Below are positions 10,101 through 17,449 of a stretch of 64,000 bases of DNA, piece after piece. Every line of letters starts with the position of its first letter. Positions within the stretch are counted from its first letter, which is position 1. The DNA is from Streptomyces sp. NBC_01217 (GTDB lineage Bacteria; Actinomycetota; Actinomycetes; Streptomycetales; Streptomycetaceae). The stretch spans positions 7,443,501 through 7,507,500 of the forward strand of contig NZ_CP108538.1 of the NCBI RefSeq assembly GCF_035994185.1, read 5' to 3'. The notes below the pieces were generated by a model. That model worked only from the letters and a program-made list of their open reading frames with translations, had not been told where the DNA came from and did no database searches. Position numbers and translations under genes: made by a program.

Positions 10101-11784
10101 CGGCCAGGCGGCGAAGACCATCGCCGAGCAGCAGAAGGCCGTCGCGGACGCCCACGCCGCCAACGCGGCCGAGGAGGCCGCGGCCGCCCAGATCATCGCC
10201 GACCAGGCACAGGGCGACGCCAAGGCCGCCTACCAGCACGCCGCGAACGCCGCCAAACACGCCGCGGACGCCCGCGGCTACTCGAAGGAGGCACTGACCT
10301 ACGCGGCCGCCGCGGCGACCGCCGCCGCGAAGTCGCAGGAGTCACTGGCCCGCACCATCGGCTACCAGGCCCAGGCCACCGCCGACGCAGTGGCCGCCGA
10401 CGAGGCCGCCGGCCGCGCCGAAGGCTACGCCGAAACCGCCCGCACCTCCGCCGACGCCGCCGCCCTCGACGCGGACGCCGCCCGCGCGGCTGCCACGCAG
10501 GCGGAAGAGTCCGCCGGCCAGGCCAGAGCCGCCGCCGAGCGGGCCGACGCCGCAGCGACAGCGGCCGAGGAAGCCGCCAAGGACGCCCAGGCGTACGCCG
10601 AATCAGCCCAGGAAGCCGCGACTCAGGCCGAGAACGCGGGGAACACCAAGCAGATCGAGACCGGGACGGTCCCGGACGACGCCGGCGGACTCATCGGTGG
10701 CGTGTTCTACGTCGTCGACCACATCGAGCAGGTCGGCGAACCCCAGATCCTGAAGAAGACCGAGGGCTGCGACGGCTGGTGGGACCAGCTCGCCTACGAC
10801 GGCGACTGCACGATGACCCAGAAGATCGGGTACAAGGCCGACCTCGATCTGTACATGTGCACCACGGAGGTCTGGGAGAACTCGTGCTTCTCCGGGGACA
10901 CGCTGTACCTGGGCGAGCACAAGACGGACACGCTGTACACCGAGGTCACGCACACCATCACGATCGCGGAGTACCAGCAGGGCATCGACCCCGTCGACAT
11001 CCTCTTCGGCAGCTGGATCCGATGCGCCCAGAAACTCACCCCCGGTGGTGAGAACGGGAGCTGGGGCGGTTGCGCCTGGGCCGTGGTGGATGTGGCGGCA
11101 ATGTTCGCCGGCAAGATCATCCGTCCCATCGCGGACGCCGTCCGGGCGATGGACGGTGCCGCCAGGACCGGAATCGGCTTCGTCGACGCGTGGAAGGCGC
11201 TGAGCGCCCTCAGGCTTTCCGATGCCGCCATGGCCGGAATCGCCGGGAAGATGGCGGAGAAGTTCTACGCCTCCTGCCGGAAGGTGTCGCGGGTCGCCTC
11301 TGTCGCGCCGAAGCCGCGGGTCGCGACTGTCGTTCCGATGGGCACCATCGGGAGTCCGGTTCCCGAGTATTCCTGCGTCGGGCTGATCGCGTACAACAGC
11401 ACCGAACTCTCCAACATGGCCTATCGGGCCAGAATCGAGTCGGGTTTCGGTATCTTCGGCAACAGGAATGTGGCCGTCGCGAGGGTGCCGGGCTGGAATG
11501 ACCCGAAGACCGGCGATCTCGTCATCGGTTTCAGTAAGGGGGGCGGGTTCCACGCGGAGGACGACATCCTCGCTCAGCTGGCCGCAAAGGATGTCTCACC
11601 GAAGCAGATCAACGCGCTCTACACCGAACGGCAGCCGTGCCCCGTGTGCGGACCGAATCTGGAGAACCTCCTCAAGGAGGGCACAGAGATCACGTGGTCC
11701 GTGCAGTGGGGATCGAATGGACTGATGAACAGGGCGTTCGAGAATGTTCTGGCGGGTCTGATCCAGGCCCAGGGGCGCCCCTAG
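7159..11784 (+). CDS. Secreted polymorphic toxin: ricin-B lectin, long coiled coil, C-terminal deaminase
   Basis: A 1541-residue protein. Residues 1-60 hold a basic start and a hydrophobic run (LLPPLLAMALLAGVGVST), a probable export signal. Residues about 390-518 form an R-type (ricin B) lectin with CLGV, QQWRI, CLDV, QTWKF and CLNF motifs. Residues about 530-1160 are an Ala/Glu/Lys/Asp-rich coiled coil without proline breaks. After a Cys-containing linker, the last 110 residues carry GGGFHAEDDI (H1465, E1467) and ERQPCPVCG (C1494, C1497), the zinc and catalytic signature of the cytidine-deaminase-like fold found in polymorphic toxins. The mature tip probably deaminates nucleic acid in a target cell (inference). 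A small gene follows directly and may be the immunity partner. ATG 7159 has only a weak GCGAGG site upstream; a later start is possible. Confidence 0.85.
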   Translation: MPAPPQPSVGSLARSGIPLRSRPPGSPRPLLRLSRLTGRLLPPLLAMALLAGVGVSTEYTAPPTELAADYDWYEDTAAEQLRQDQCLMSDVLRLGGPAMAVSAQDALNQSPERLRELANRDYWEDTPLATAYQSDRDAASAELDRLDALHDSWKISGLETPGGFGSVADFEWPPGTSGDDGEDFHSQTGLMGWIADRFWKDESDFYEDATPPADAETVAAVKALGQPLYGSEPDPSLPDWDRQLALRSAYEHLTDWSLEPTGADNARLFLSSGGFPDKAPVPGTAEHRVAVEDLKSRFAACAWRDPMDPEKVLGEVSATAGAEWQQEVGSQAAKRNDILTANKNAVQALTMASESMGKILGHSWVADHITRWQDYWSSGGIGWIGTSPMAVQIPGATGKCLGVQGSGTANGTAVEVVACSTAAAQQWRINGGYGEGYSLQNVNSQKCLDVATNQTKIQIWTCNGTPMQTWKFSARVSATLQNLGANKCLNFPTYTAGQDALAAACSTAATQKVLFKVSEHNGSVPPSTEFTKASQRLSAARAGAQAELAELKRQATAATAAQTASATAEQAAYAIADANGAPRGRGLLVGQQKAQVTQGVAAAVAALVKAGETAEAATRAAVADSATIAQRALAQAAQSKAEFRKQAAYRAELQAQAAADAAKLHRDNAKKDKELAEAKLAESLAAEADAKTAAAEAHAKRLKAEAEEATAKAEKETADLKKSEAAQHRQTAEAEAANAEAAKGRAETAEATAVARKNDAETAKDRAGELRDDAWDAQQKADAARAKADAKEAYAESLEAGEAADAARAAANEADQHANDAEAAAGRARTAADAATQAAADADAAATRAEAAAKRSRAAADDAQAAKLKADAAVRTATSAAADAIDASEHASAEAALSVKAANEAEAQAKTAKAEADAAKAEADKATVAAAKAAGFAYVTAQAAVDAGNSAAQVAAPANDAIQLGSPYVTKDSAASLVVLSGQAAKTIAEQQKAVADAHAANAAEEAAAAQIIADQAQGDAKAAYQHAANAAKHAADARGYSKEALTYAAAAATAAAKSQESLARTIGYQAQATADAVAADEAAGRAEGYAETARTSADAAALDADAARAAATQAEESAGQARAAAERADAAATAAEEAAKDAQAYAESAQEAATQAENAGNTKQIETGTVPDDAGGLIGGVFYVVDHIEQVGEPQILKKTEGCDGWWDQLAYDGDCTMTQKIGYKADLDLYMCTTEVWENSCFSGDTLYLGEHKTDTLYTEVTHTITIAEYQQGIDPVDILFGSWIRCAQKLTPGGENGSWGGCAWAVVDVAAMFAGKIIRPIADAVRAMDGAARTGIGFVDAWKALSALRLSDAAMAGIAGKMAEKFYASCRKVSRVASVAPKPRVATVVPMGTIGSPVPEYSCVGLIAYNSTELSNMAYRARIESGFGIFGNRNVAVARVPGWNDPKTGDLVIGFSKGGGFHAEDDILAQLAAKDVSPKQINALYTERQPCPVCGPNLENLLKEGTEITWSVQWGSNGLMNRAFENVLAGLIQAQGRP

Positions 11785-11882
11785 CTCCTGATCTCGGCCG
11801 GCTAGGGCCTGTGTGATGCAATGGGGTGGGTGACCCGATGGGTCATCCACCCCTCCTCATGGCGAAATGACAGCAGGTAGTG

Positions 11883-12272
11883 ATGTTCGAAATCAAAAAG
11901 GCGAGCGAGGCGGAGATCGCCGAACGGAACGATCTGGCCGGTAAGGTGGCCGAAGCGTTGGCGATGGCCGGGTTCACCGTGCATCGGGACGTAAACCAGG
12001 CGTCTGCCGCGCTGGGCGCGCTGGTCTGGGTGGACCCGGCAGATGACTCCAGGGGAGGAGTCTTCGTTCGATGGCTGATCAATCCGTCCCTCAATCGCGC
12101 TGCAGCGGAGAGTGCGCAGAAGGGTGAGATCCAGTCATCGGCGTTCCGGTATTTCGGCTTTGTGACCGAGCACATGTACGCGACGTTGATCGCAATTCTC
12201 GGATCCGCGGGATTTCAGGCCGGCGATGCCGACGACGACATGAGTCCCTACCTGATCCGCGTTGAAGGCTGA
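11883..12272 (+). CDS. Candidate immunity protein for the deaminase toxin
   Basis: A 129-residue acidic protein starting MFEIKKASEAEIAERNDLAG; a GTG at 11880 is an alternative start. No signal peptide or membrane segment, so it should stay in the cytoplasm, where an immunity protein would act. I do not recognise the family. The evidence for immunity is position only: it is the first gene after the toxin, same strand, 98 bp downstream, small and single-domain, which is the standard arrangement for polymorphic toxins. The 98-bp gap contains GATGGGTCATCCACCCCTCC and no clear terminator. The ribosome binding site is poor (AGCAGGTAG). Confidence 0.6.
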   Translation: MFEIKKASEAEIAERNDLAGKVAEALAMAGFTVHRDVNQASAALGALVWVDPADDSRGGVFVRWLINPSLNRAAAESAQKGEIQSSAFRYFGFVTEHMYATLIAILGSAGFQAGDADDDMSPYLIRVEG

Positions 12273-12299
12273 TCTCCGAGGGGGCCGCCTGGTCTCGCA

Positions 12300-12412
12300 G
12301 TGGTCGCCGCGGCATACGAAGGCACCGTCTGCGTGCTGCAGTTCGTGTTCGGTCCTCGGACCGGCAGGCAGCCGAGGCGGTCCGCTGACGCATCGACTTC
12401 AAGTACGCGATG
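12300..12412 (+). pseudogene. 5' exon remnant of an IS1182-type transposase
   Basis: The piece VLQFVFG (from 12333) followed, after a frameshift near 12350, by SDRQAAEAVR-stop-RIDFKYAM matches the conserved IS1182-family sequence around VLQF, DRQAA and RIDWKY. It carries both a frameshift and an in-frame TGA at 12386-12388, so it was already dead or has decayed since. The group II intron begins right after the ATG codon ending at 12412. Confidence 0.75.
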
Positions 12413-14579
12413 GTGCGCCACGAGGCGCCGCTATTTCCGGGCGGGGGTGAAAGACCCCCGCTGCTGGTCTGTCGCAGCAGGCCGGTGAAACTGAGGGCAG
12501 CCTGATCGCGGAGACGCGCGGGAGGGCGGCAAGCAGCCCTGACAACGACGGGACGTACTGGTACTGCCAGACGGTACGGGCCCGGCAAGCGAGACGAGAA
12601 GCCGTACGAGAGGAACCAGTGCCTGAAGCCTCGTAACACTTGAACCGGCTCGAACCTGGTGGATCTGGGCCGGGTGCAGTGCGCGTGACCGCCTAATCGC
12701 GGCGGTCGCGACTCCGCCGCTGGTGAAGTGCGCTGGCGCGGAGGCCATGCTGAAGGTCTGCGGCGTAGGCATGGCGATGCTGCCGGGGTACAGCTGGGCG
12801 GCTCACTCGACAACCGGATAGCGGTGAACGTGGGAAGCGGTCCGATGCCGCCCAAATCCCGGCAGCCAACCGGGCGGAGGGCAGGCCCGTCGTCGGCTGA
12901 TGGCAGCGGATCGTGGCGGAGTCCTCGTAGTAGTCCGAGCGCGCGAGAGGCGCGTACATGGCGAAGGAGGACAGCAAGTCAGCAGCGGAAGAACTGGAAG
13001 GCCAGGAGGTGTCGTTGGTGAATACCGACGAGCTGGAGTACGTCCTGATGAGGGCGGAGCACCGGGTACTGGAGATCCAGACGAAGCTGCACCGGTGGGC
13101 CCGCGAGGATCCTCATCGCAGGTTCAGTGATCTGTTCAACCTCGTTGCCGACCCCGCGTTCCTTCTGGTCGCGTGGGTTCGGGTGCGGGGCAACAAGGGA
13201 GCCCGCACGGCAGGAGTGGACGGCGAGACCGCCTACTACGTGGAGACCGTGCGGGGCGTCGAGAACTTCCTCGACGGGCTGCGTTCCTCGCTCAAGGGCC
13301 GCAGTTTCTGCCCGCTCCCGGTCCGGGAACGGATGATCCCCAAGGCGGGCGGCAAGCAGCGCCGTCTGGGGATCGCGACCGTGAGGGACCGGGTGGTGCA
13401 GGCGTCCCTGAAACGGGTGCTGGAGCCGGTGTTCGAGGCGGATTTCCTCCCGTGTTCCTACGGGTTCCGCCCGAATCACCGGGCCCATGACGCGGTGGCC
13501 GAGGTCCGCCACTTCACCTCCCACTCCTACGAGTGGATCGTGGAGGGCGACATCAAAGCCTGCTTCGACGAGATCTCGCACGCCGCCCTGATGGACCGGG
13601 TGCGCGCTCGCGTCGCGGACAAACGCGTCCTGGCCCTGGTGAAGGCATTCTTGAAGTCCGGGATCCTCGGTGAGGACCGGGAGTTCAGGGAGACCGGCGC
13701 TGGAACCCCGCAAGGATCAATCCTCTCCCCGTTGCTGAGCAACGTGGCCCTCTCCGTCCTGGACGAGCATGTTGCCCGGGGCCCGGGAGGTCCGGCGAGC
13801 ACCTTCAACGACCGCCAGAAACGCCGCCGTCGCGGACTGCCGAACTACCGGCTGATCCGATACGCGGACAACTGGTGCCTGGTCGTGTCGGGCACCAAGG
13901 CCGACGCGGAGGCGCTCAAGGAAGAGGCCGCCCAAGTCCTCTCCACGATGGGCTTGCGCCTGTCACCGGGGAAGACACTGATCACCCACATCGACGAGGG
14001 CCTCGATTTTCTTGGCTGGCGCATCCAGCGCCATCGCAAGCGAGGCACCAACAAGCACTACGTCTACACCTATCCGTCACGCAAGGCCCTCGCGGCCGTG
14101 ATGGCCAAGGTCAAGGCACAGTGCCGCAGAACAGGCACGGACGTGCCGTTCGACACCCTGCTCATCTGTCTCAACCGGATGCTGCGGGGCTGGTGCGCCT
14201 ACTTCCGGCCGGGAGTGTCGAGCGCGGTCTTCCAGTACCTGAGCTCATATGTCTGGGGCCGGGTGATCTGGTGGCTTCGGCGCAAGCACCCCCGGATGAA
14301 CTGGAAGGACCTGCGCCGCCGCTTCTGCGGCGGTGGCTGGTGGCCGGCCAGCGAGGAACGGGATCTGTTCAGCCCGGCGAGAGTGCACACCACGCGCTAC
14401 CGCTACCGCGGATCAGTCATCCCCTCCCCATGGCCGATCACGGGATGAAGGCAACCATCAAGGAACTACCGGGGCTTGTGGAGCGCCCGTTGCGTTGAGA
14501 GGCGCACGGCGGGTGCGGGAAGCGGCCCGGAGAAACGACCCGGCCGAAAGGCCGGGACCGCGCTCCGGGCCGACTTCAC
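12413..14579 (+). mobile_element. Complete group II intron (2167 bp) with maturase ORF
   Basis: The 5' end is GTGCG at 12413 and the 3' end is AC at 14578-14579, matching the GUGYG...AY rule. Domain I elements such as GGGGGTGAAAGACCCCC and GGCCGGTGAAACTGAGG are visible near the 5' end. The reverse transcriptase lies in the domain IV position. Domain V is at 14481-14516: GCGCCCGT pairs with GCGGGTGC, TGCG pairs with CGCA, and a CG bulge separates the two stems. Domain VI is at 14519-14577: GAAG plus CGGCCCGGAG pair with CTCCGGGCCG plus CTTC, leaving A14573 bulged as the branch point, 6 bases before the 3' end. Removing the intron joins ...KYAM to AMELDDPGF in frame. Confidence 0.93.
12958..14448 (+). 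CDS. ltrA: Group II intron reverse transcriptase/maturase
   Basis: A 496-residue intron-encoded protein that binds the intron RNA, helps splicing and copies it into DNA at a new site. Reverse transcriptase blocks are visible: RRLGIATVRDRVVQ, CSYGFRPN, EGDIKACFDEI, AGTPQGSILSPLLSN and RYADNW. The catalytic box reads YADN (302-305) rather than the usual YADD. A maturase X domain follows (LLICLNRMLRGWCAYFRPG). No C-terminal HNH endonuclease is present; the protein ends soon after a WWLRRKHPRMNWKDL segment. ATG 12958 follows GAGAGG. The ORF ends 32 bp before intron domain V, as expected for a domain IV insertion. Confidence 0.95.
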   Translation: MAKEDSKSAAEELEGQEVSLVNTDELEYVLMRAEHRVLEIQTKLHRWAREDPHRRFSDLFNLVADPAFLLVAWVRVRGNKGARTAGVDGETAYYVETVRGVENFLDGLRSSLKGRSFCPLPVRERMIPKAGGKQRRLGIATVRDRVVQASLKRVLEPVFEADFLPCSYGFRPNHRAHDAVAEVRHFTSHSYEWIVEGDIKACFDEISHAALMDRVRARVADKRVLALVKAFLKSGILGEDREFRETGAGTPQGSILSPLLSNVALSVLDEHVARGPGGPASTFNDRQKRRRRGLPNYRLIRYADNWCLVVSGTKADAEALKEEAAQVLSTMGLRLSPGKTLITHIDEGLDFLGWRIQRHRKRGTNKHYVYTYPSRKALAAVMAKVKAQCRRTGTDVPFDTLLICLNRMLRGWCAYFRPGVSSAVFQYLSSYVWGRVIWWLRRKHPRMNWKDLRRRFCGGGWWPASEERDLFSPARVHTTRYRYRGSVIPSPWPITG

Positions 14580-14640
14580 GCCATGGAACTGGACGACCCC
14601 GGCTTCCACCACAGCGTGCTGACCTCGCCGTTTCATTTGC
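14580..14640 (+). pseudogene. 3' exon remnant of the IS1182-type transposase
   Basis: Starting exactly at the intron end, the frame reads AMELDDPGFHHSVL, which continues the ...RIDFKYAM of the 5' exon and matches the LDDPGF block of IS1182 transposases. After VLT the similarity stops and the rest of the transposase is absent. Confidence 0.75.
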
Positions 14641-14839
14641 GGCGGTTCAGGTGGTGGCCCAGAACACGAAATTGCCTTCCGAATTGGGACGATGAACCTT
14701 GTCGAGGGGTTCTGTCGTACCAAGCGGAAGTCACTTTCTGCGTGCAGGCTACTGAACTTGAACGGGTGTTGTCGGGGCAGCGTGAACGTGGTGGTACCCC
14801 GAGCCGCTCCGCGTGTGGCTGTCGCGTCAGGATGAGGAC
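14641..14839 (+). other. Short gap between transposase remnant and next gene
   Basis: About 200 bp with no supported gene. A frame stays open through it but has no start or codon bias that I trust. It probably holds the promoter of the gene at 14840. Confidence 0.5.
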
Positions 14840-15334
14840 ATGACCGAGAGTGAAGCGGATCTGCTGGCGTTGCTGCGTGAGCTCGATGATCCGGAGTGGT
14901 TGGAGTGGCCGCAGCACTACAACCGCGGTGAGACCGCAGCCCTCATCGGCGGTCTGGTGACTCGGCTCGAAGGTGACTTCGCAGCTCGCTGCACGGCAGA
15001 GCAGGACACTCAGGACTCCAGCGAGTACGGACGCGTCGTCGTGCCCGGGGACGCGACCGTATGCGGAACCCGGATCGTCGTCTGTGTGAGCAAGTTCGGC
15101 TCACTGGCTCTGGTCTGCGCGGACAACCCCGGCGCCTTCCTTGGGACTGAGGACGCCCAGGCCGAGGGCGAGCTGGACGGCGCTGACCTTGCCAAGGTCA
15201 ATCGAGCGTTGGTCGAGCTCGGCTATGTGGTGGTTGCCGAGGAGCTGTTGGAGCTCGACTACGACGGGCCGAGCCAGCTGCCCGGGCACGTTCAGCGGCC
15301 CAGTTGGTGGCATCGCTTCTTCGGCATCTTCTGA
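14840..15334 (+). CDS. Hypothetical acidic protein
   Basis: A 164-residue protein beginning MTESEADLLALLRELDDPEW and ending in the hydrophobic tail WWHRFFGIF. No cysteine clusters, signal peptide or membrane span. I do not recognise the family. ATG 14840 has a GATGAGGAC site upstream. It lies among mobile-element remnants downstream of the toxin locus; small acidic cytoplasmic proteins in such positions are sometimes orphan immunity proteins, but nothing in the sequence proves this. The stop is 4 bp from the end of the minus-strand IS630 fragment. Confidence 0.6.
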   Translation: MTESEADLLALLRELDDPEWLEWPQHYNRGETAALIGGLVTRLEGDFAARCTAEQDTQDSSEYGRVVVPGDATVCGTRIVVCVSKFGSLALVCADNPGAFLGTEDAQAEGELDGADLAKVNRALVELGYVVVAEELLELDYDGPSQLPGHVQRPSWWHRFFGIF

Positions 15335-15337
15335 CGA

Positions 15338-15775
15338 TCACGCCGGCAGGGTCAGGCCGGTGCCCGCCAGGCAGCCGTCGATCACCTCCGGCCGGTACTG
15401 CAGCATCTTGAGCTTGCGCTTCACGGCGCGGGTGACCTGGCCGAGGTCAGCGGCTGCAAGGTTGCCGAAGTCGCGTTTGACCAGGGACCAGATACCCTCC
15501 TGCGGGTTGAGGTCCGGAGCGTACGTCGGTAACTGGAACACGGTGAGCCATTGGGCGTTGGCCTCGAAGAACTCCCGCAGTGGTGTGACCAGGTGCATGC
15601 GCAGGTTGTCCCACACCAGCACGATCGGACCGCTGAGCTGCGCATGGGCGCGGAGGACCAGATCGCGGCAGCCGAAGCCCTTCGGTTCGTCCTTGCGGCC
15701 CCGGCACTCGCGGATCGCGTAAATCAGACGGGGCATACCTGCCGCGCGGGCCTGTGGCCTGAAGCTTCCCGGTCT
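15338..15775 (-). pseudogene. IS630-type transposase, 5'-truncated
   Basis: The minus-strand frame gives MPRLIYAIRECRGRKDEPKG, then LVWDNLRMHL, FQLPTYAPDLNPQEGIWSLV and KRDFGNLAAADLGQ, the C-terminal half of an IS630-family DDE transposase (the second Asp in VWDN and the Glu in PQEGIW are present). The N-terminal half is missing and a small in-frame deletion is suggested near CRDLVLRA. The break at about 15775 meets an IS1380-like fragment on the other strand. Confidence 0.85.
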
Positions 15776-15815
15776 GGTCCTGGACCTCGACGCCACGCTG
15801 ATCACCTGCCACTTG
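15753..15815 (+). mobile_element. IS1380-type transposase fragment
   Basis: The frame reads LPGLVLDLDATLITCHLEKE, the diagnostic first-aspartate block (LDLDATL.T.HSEKE) of IS1380-family transposases. Only about 20 codons survive. It runs without a stop into the next frame, so two unrelated sequences are now joined. Confidence 0.6.
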
Positions 15816-16517
15816 GAGAAGGAACGCGGCGACGAGGCCCTGGACGCCTTCGCGGACATGGTGGACGCCTGCCGCCGAAAACTCGATGCCGGGAGCACGT
15901 CACTGGCCATCCTGACGTGGGAACTGGTCCGCCACTCCCAGATGCTGGACGCCGCCGGGCGTCGGGCCGGAGCCAGGGCGGCCAGGAAAGAGGCACTCGG
16001 TCTCCTCGCCGAACTGGGGGAGACGGGGGAGCGCAAGAGCTGGAGCAACATCCTGTCCTGGTGGACCATGCTGCTGAGCCTGTCGGGCCGCGCGGAGGAG
16101 CCGGCGGCGTCCGCCCGTACACCCGCACCGCCGTTCGGTTCCACCACCTGGTCGCACGACACCAGGCAGGCGTACGTCGAGGGCATCCCCGCCCTCGAAG
16201 AGGAGACCGCCCGCCTGACCGAGGCGGCCGCGGCCGACCCCCACCGCCATCTCCCGGGGCTGATCGCCACCCACCGCAGGATGACCATCCGTTCGGCGCT
16301 CCACCGGGAGAACCGCACCCACCGCATTCTGAAACCGCTCCGGCCGCTCTTCGACAACGGCGTGGCACTCGCCCGCCGCCTGGACGACCTGGGCGCGGAG
16401 GAAGGCCGGGCCCTGCTGGCCAGGGCCCTGACCGACCGTTCCATGTTCCTTCTCGCCGCCAAGCAGTACGGCGAGGCCCACGACGACTTCCTGGTGGTCA
16501 CGACCCTGCTGGACTGA
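15813..16517 (+). pseudogene. 5'-truncated helical protein joined to an IS1380 fragment
   Basis: The 234 codons from 15813 are in frame with the upstream IS1380-like LDLDATL block. The part from about 15820 (GDEALDAFADMVDACRRKL) is helical with paired helices, like tetratricopeptide tails, and has normal Streptomyces codon use. It has no start or ribosome site of its own apart from a TTG at 15813 inside the fragment. I read it as the C-terminal part of a larger TPR-type protein cut by an insertion or deletion. Function unknown. Confidence 0.55.
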
Positions 16518-16558
16518 GCTGCCACGGAGGGGGGCGGCCACGGAGGCGTGCGGTGCGC

Positions 16559-16813
16559 TCAGTCCAGCGGGACGGTACGCAGCGCCCGCACGCCCGGCGC
16601 GGTCGGGACGTCCAACTGGCCCTTGTCCGCAGAGGATGCCGCGGAGCCCGCGCCCACCGGGGTGCTGGTCATCGGCCGGGACGCGGCACAACGTTGCTTC
16701 TCCACCTCGGACATGGGGCCGGTGCGCTGGAGCATGCGGTCGGGCACGGCACGCGAGGGGCCGTCGATGACCGCGTGCAGCCGGTAGTCCTCCTTGCCGC
16801 CGAGCGCCGTCAA
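16559..16813 (-). pseudogene. 3' fragment of an unidentified minus-strand gene
   Basis: Minus-strand codons here have strong G/C in third position and encode GGKEDYRLHAVIDGPSRAVP and EVEKQRCAASRPMTSTPVG, ending LRTVPLD-stop. The frame loses coding character at about 16800, where a plus-strand RCC1 fragment starts. The upstream part of the gene is therefore missing. Family not recognised. Confidence 0.45.
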
Positions 16814-17255
16814 GTCCTGGGGCTACAACGGTTTCGGCCAGCTCGGCAACGAGTCGCTGACCGACAGCAACGCGCCGGTCGACGTCCTGTGGCTCGAAGG
16901 CGTTGCCAAGCTCTCCGCCAACACCTACAGCAGCTTCGCCACCCTGGACGACGGCAGTGTCAGTGCCTGGGGCACGAACGACGTCGGGCAGCTCGGTGAC
17001 GACACCCTGTTCAACCGGACCACTTCGGTGCCGATCGATGTCCTCCAGGGCGTCACGGACATCGCGAGCGGGGTGGACCACACCGTCGCCGCCCGCGACG
17101 ACGGTTCGGTGATCGCCTGGGGCGCCGATGCCAACGCGCAGCTCGGCGACGGCACGATCAACTCCACCCGCAAGCCGATGACCGTCCTTCCGCCGGGCAG
17201 CGCCGTCCTGCGCGTCGCGACGACGGAGTTGGGCAAGTCCAGCTTCGCCTACTGA
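16794..17255 (+). pseudogene. 5'-truncated RCC1-repeat protein
   Basis: The 153 codons contain three RCC1-type repeats: WGYNGFGQLGNESL, WGTNDVGQLGDDTL and WGADANAQLGDGTI, spaced about 50 residues apart. Full RCC1 propellers have seven blades, so about four blades and any signal peptide are missing. The break at about 16800 abuts the broken minus-strand gene. The apparent start is a TTG in the junction and is probably not used. Confidence 0.75.
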
Positions 17256-17449
17256 TCCTGGCCGGCGGCGTCACGTCCCTGCCGTCCAAGCCCGGCGCGC
17301 GGCAGGAACCCTGCTCAGTGCGCCCCCCTCACTCCAATGGCCCACGCACCGTCCGCGGTTCCGTTCGTTGACCGTCTTCGGATTGTTCAATCCCCCGCGG
17401 GCTCCGCTCCTTGGGCCCAAGGGTTGCTCTGCGTACAGGAGTTACTCGG

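Noticed and set aside
16036..17081. Long minus-strand frame over the TPR and RCC1 remnants
   Set aside because: Only the short part 16559-16813 has coding bias on the minus strand; the rest mirrors plus-strand codons.
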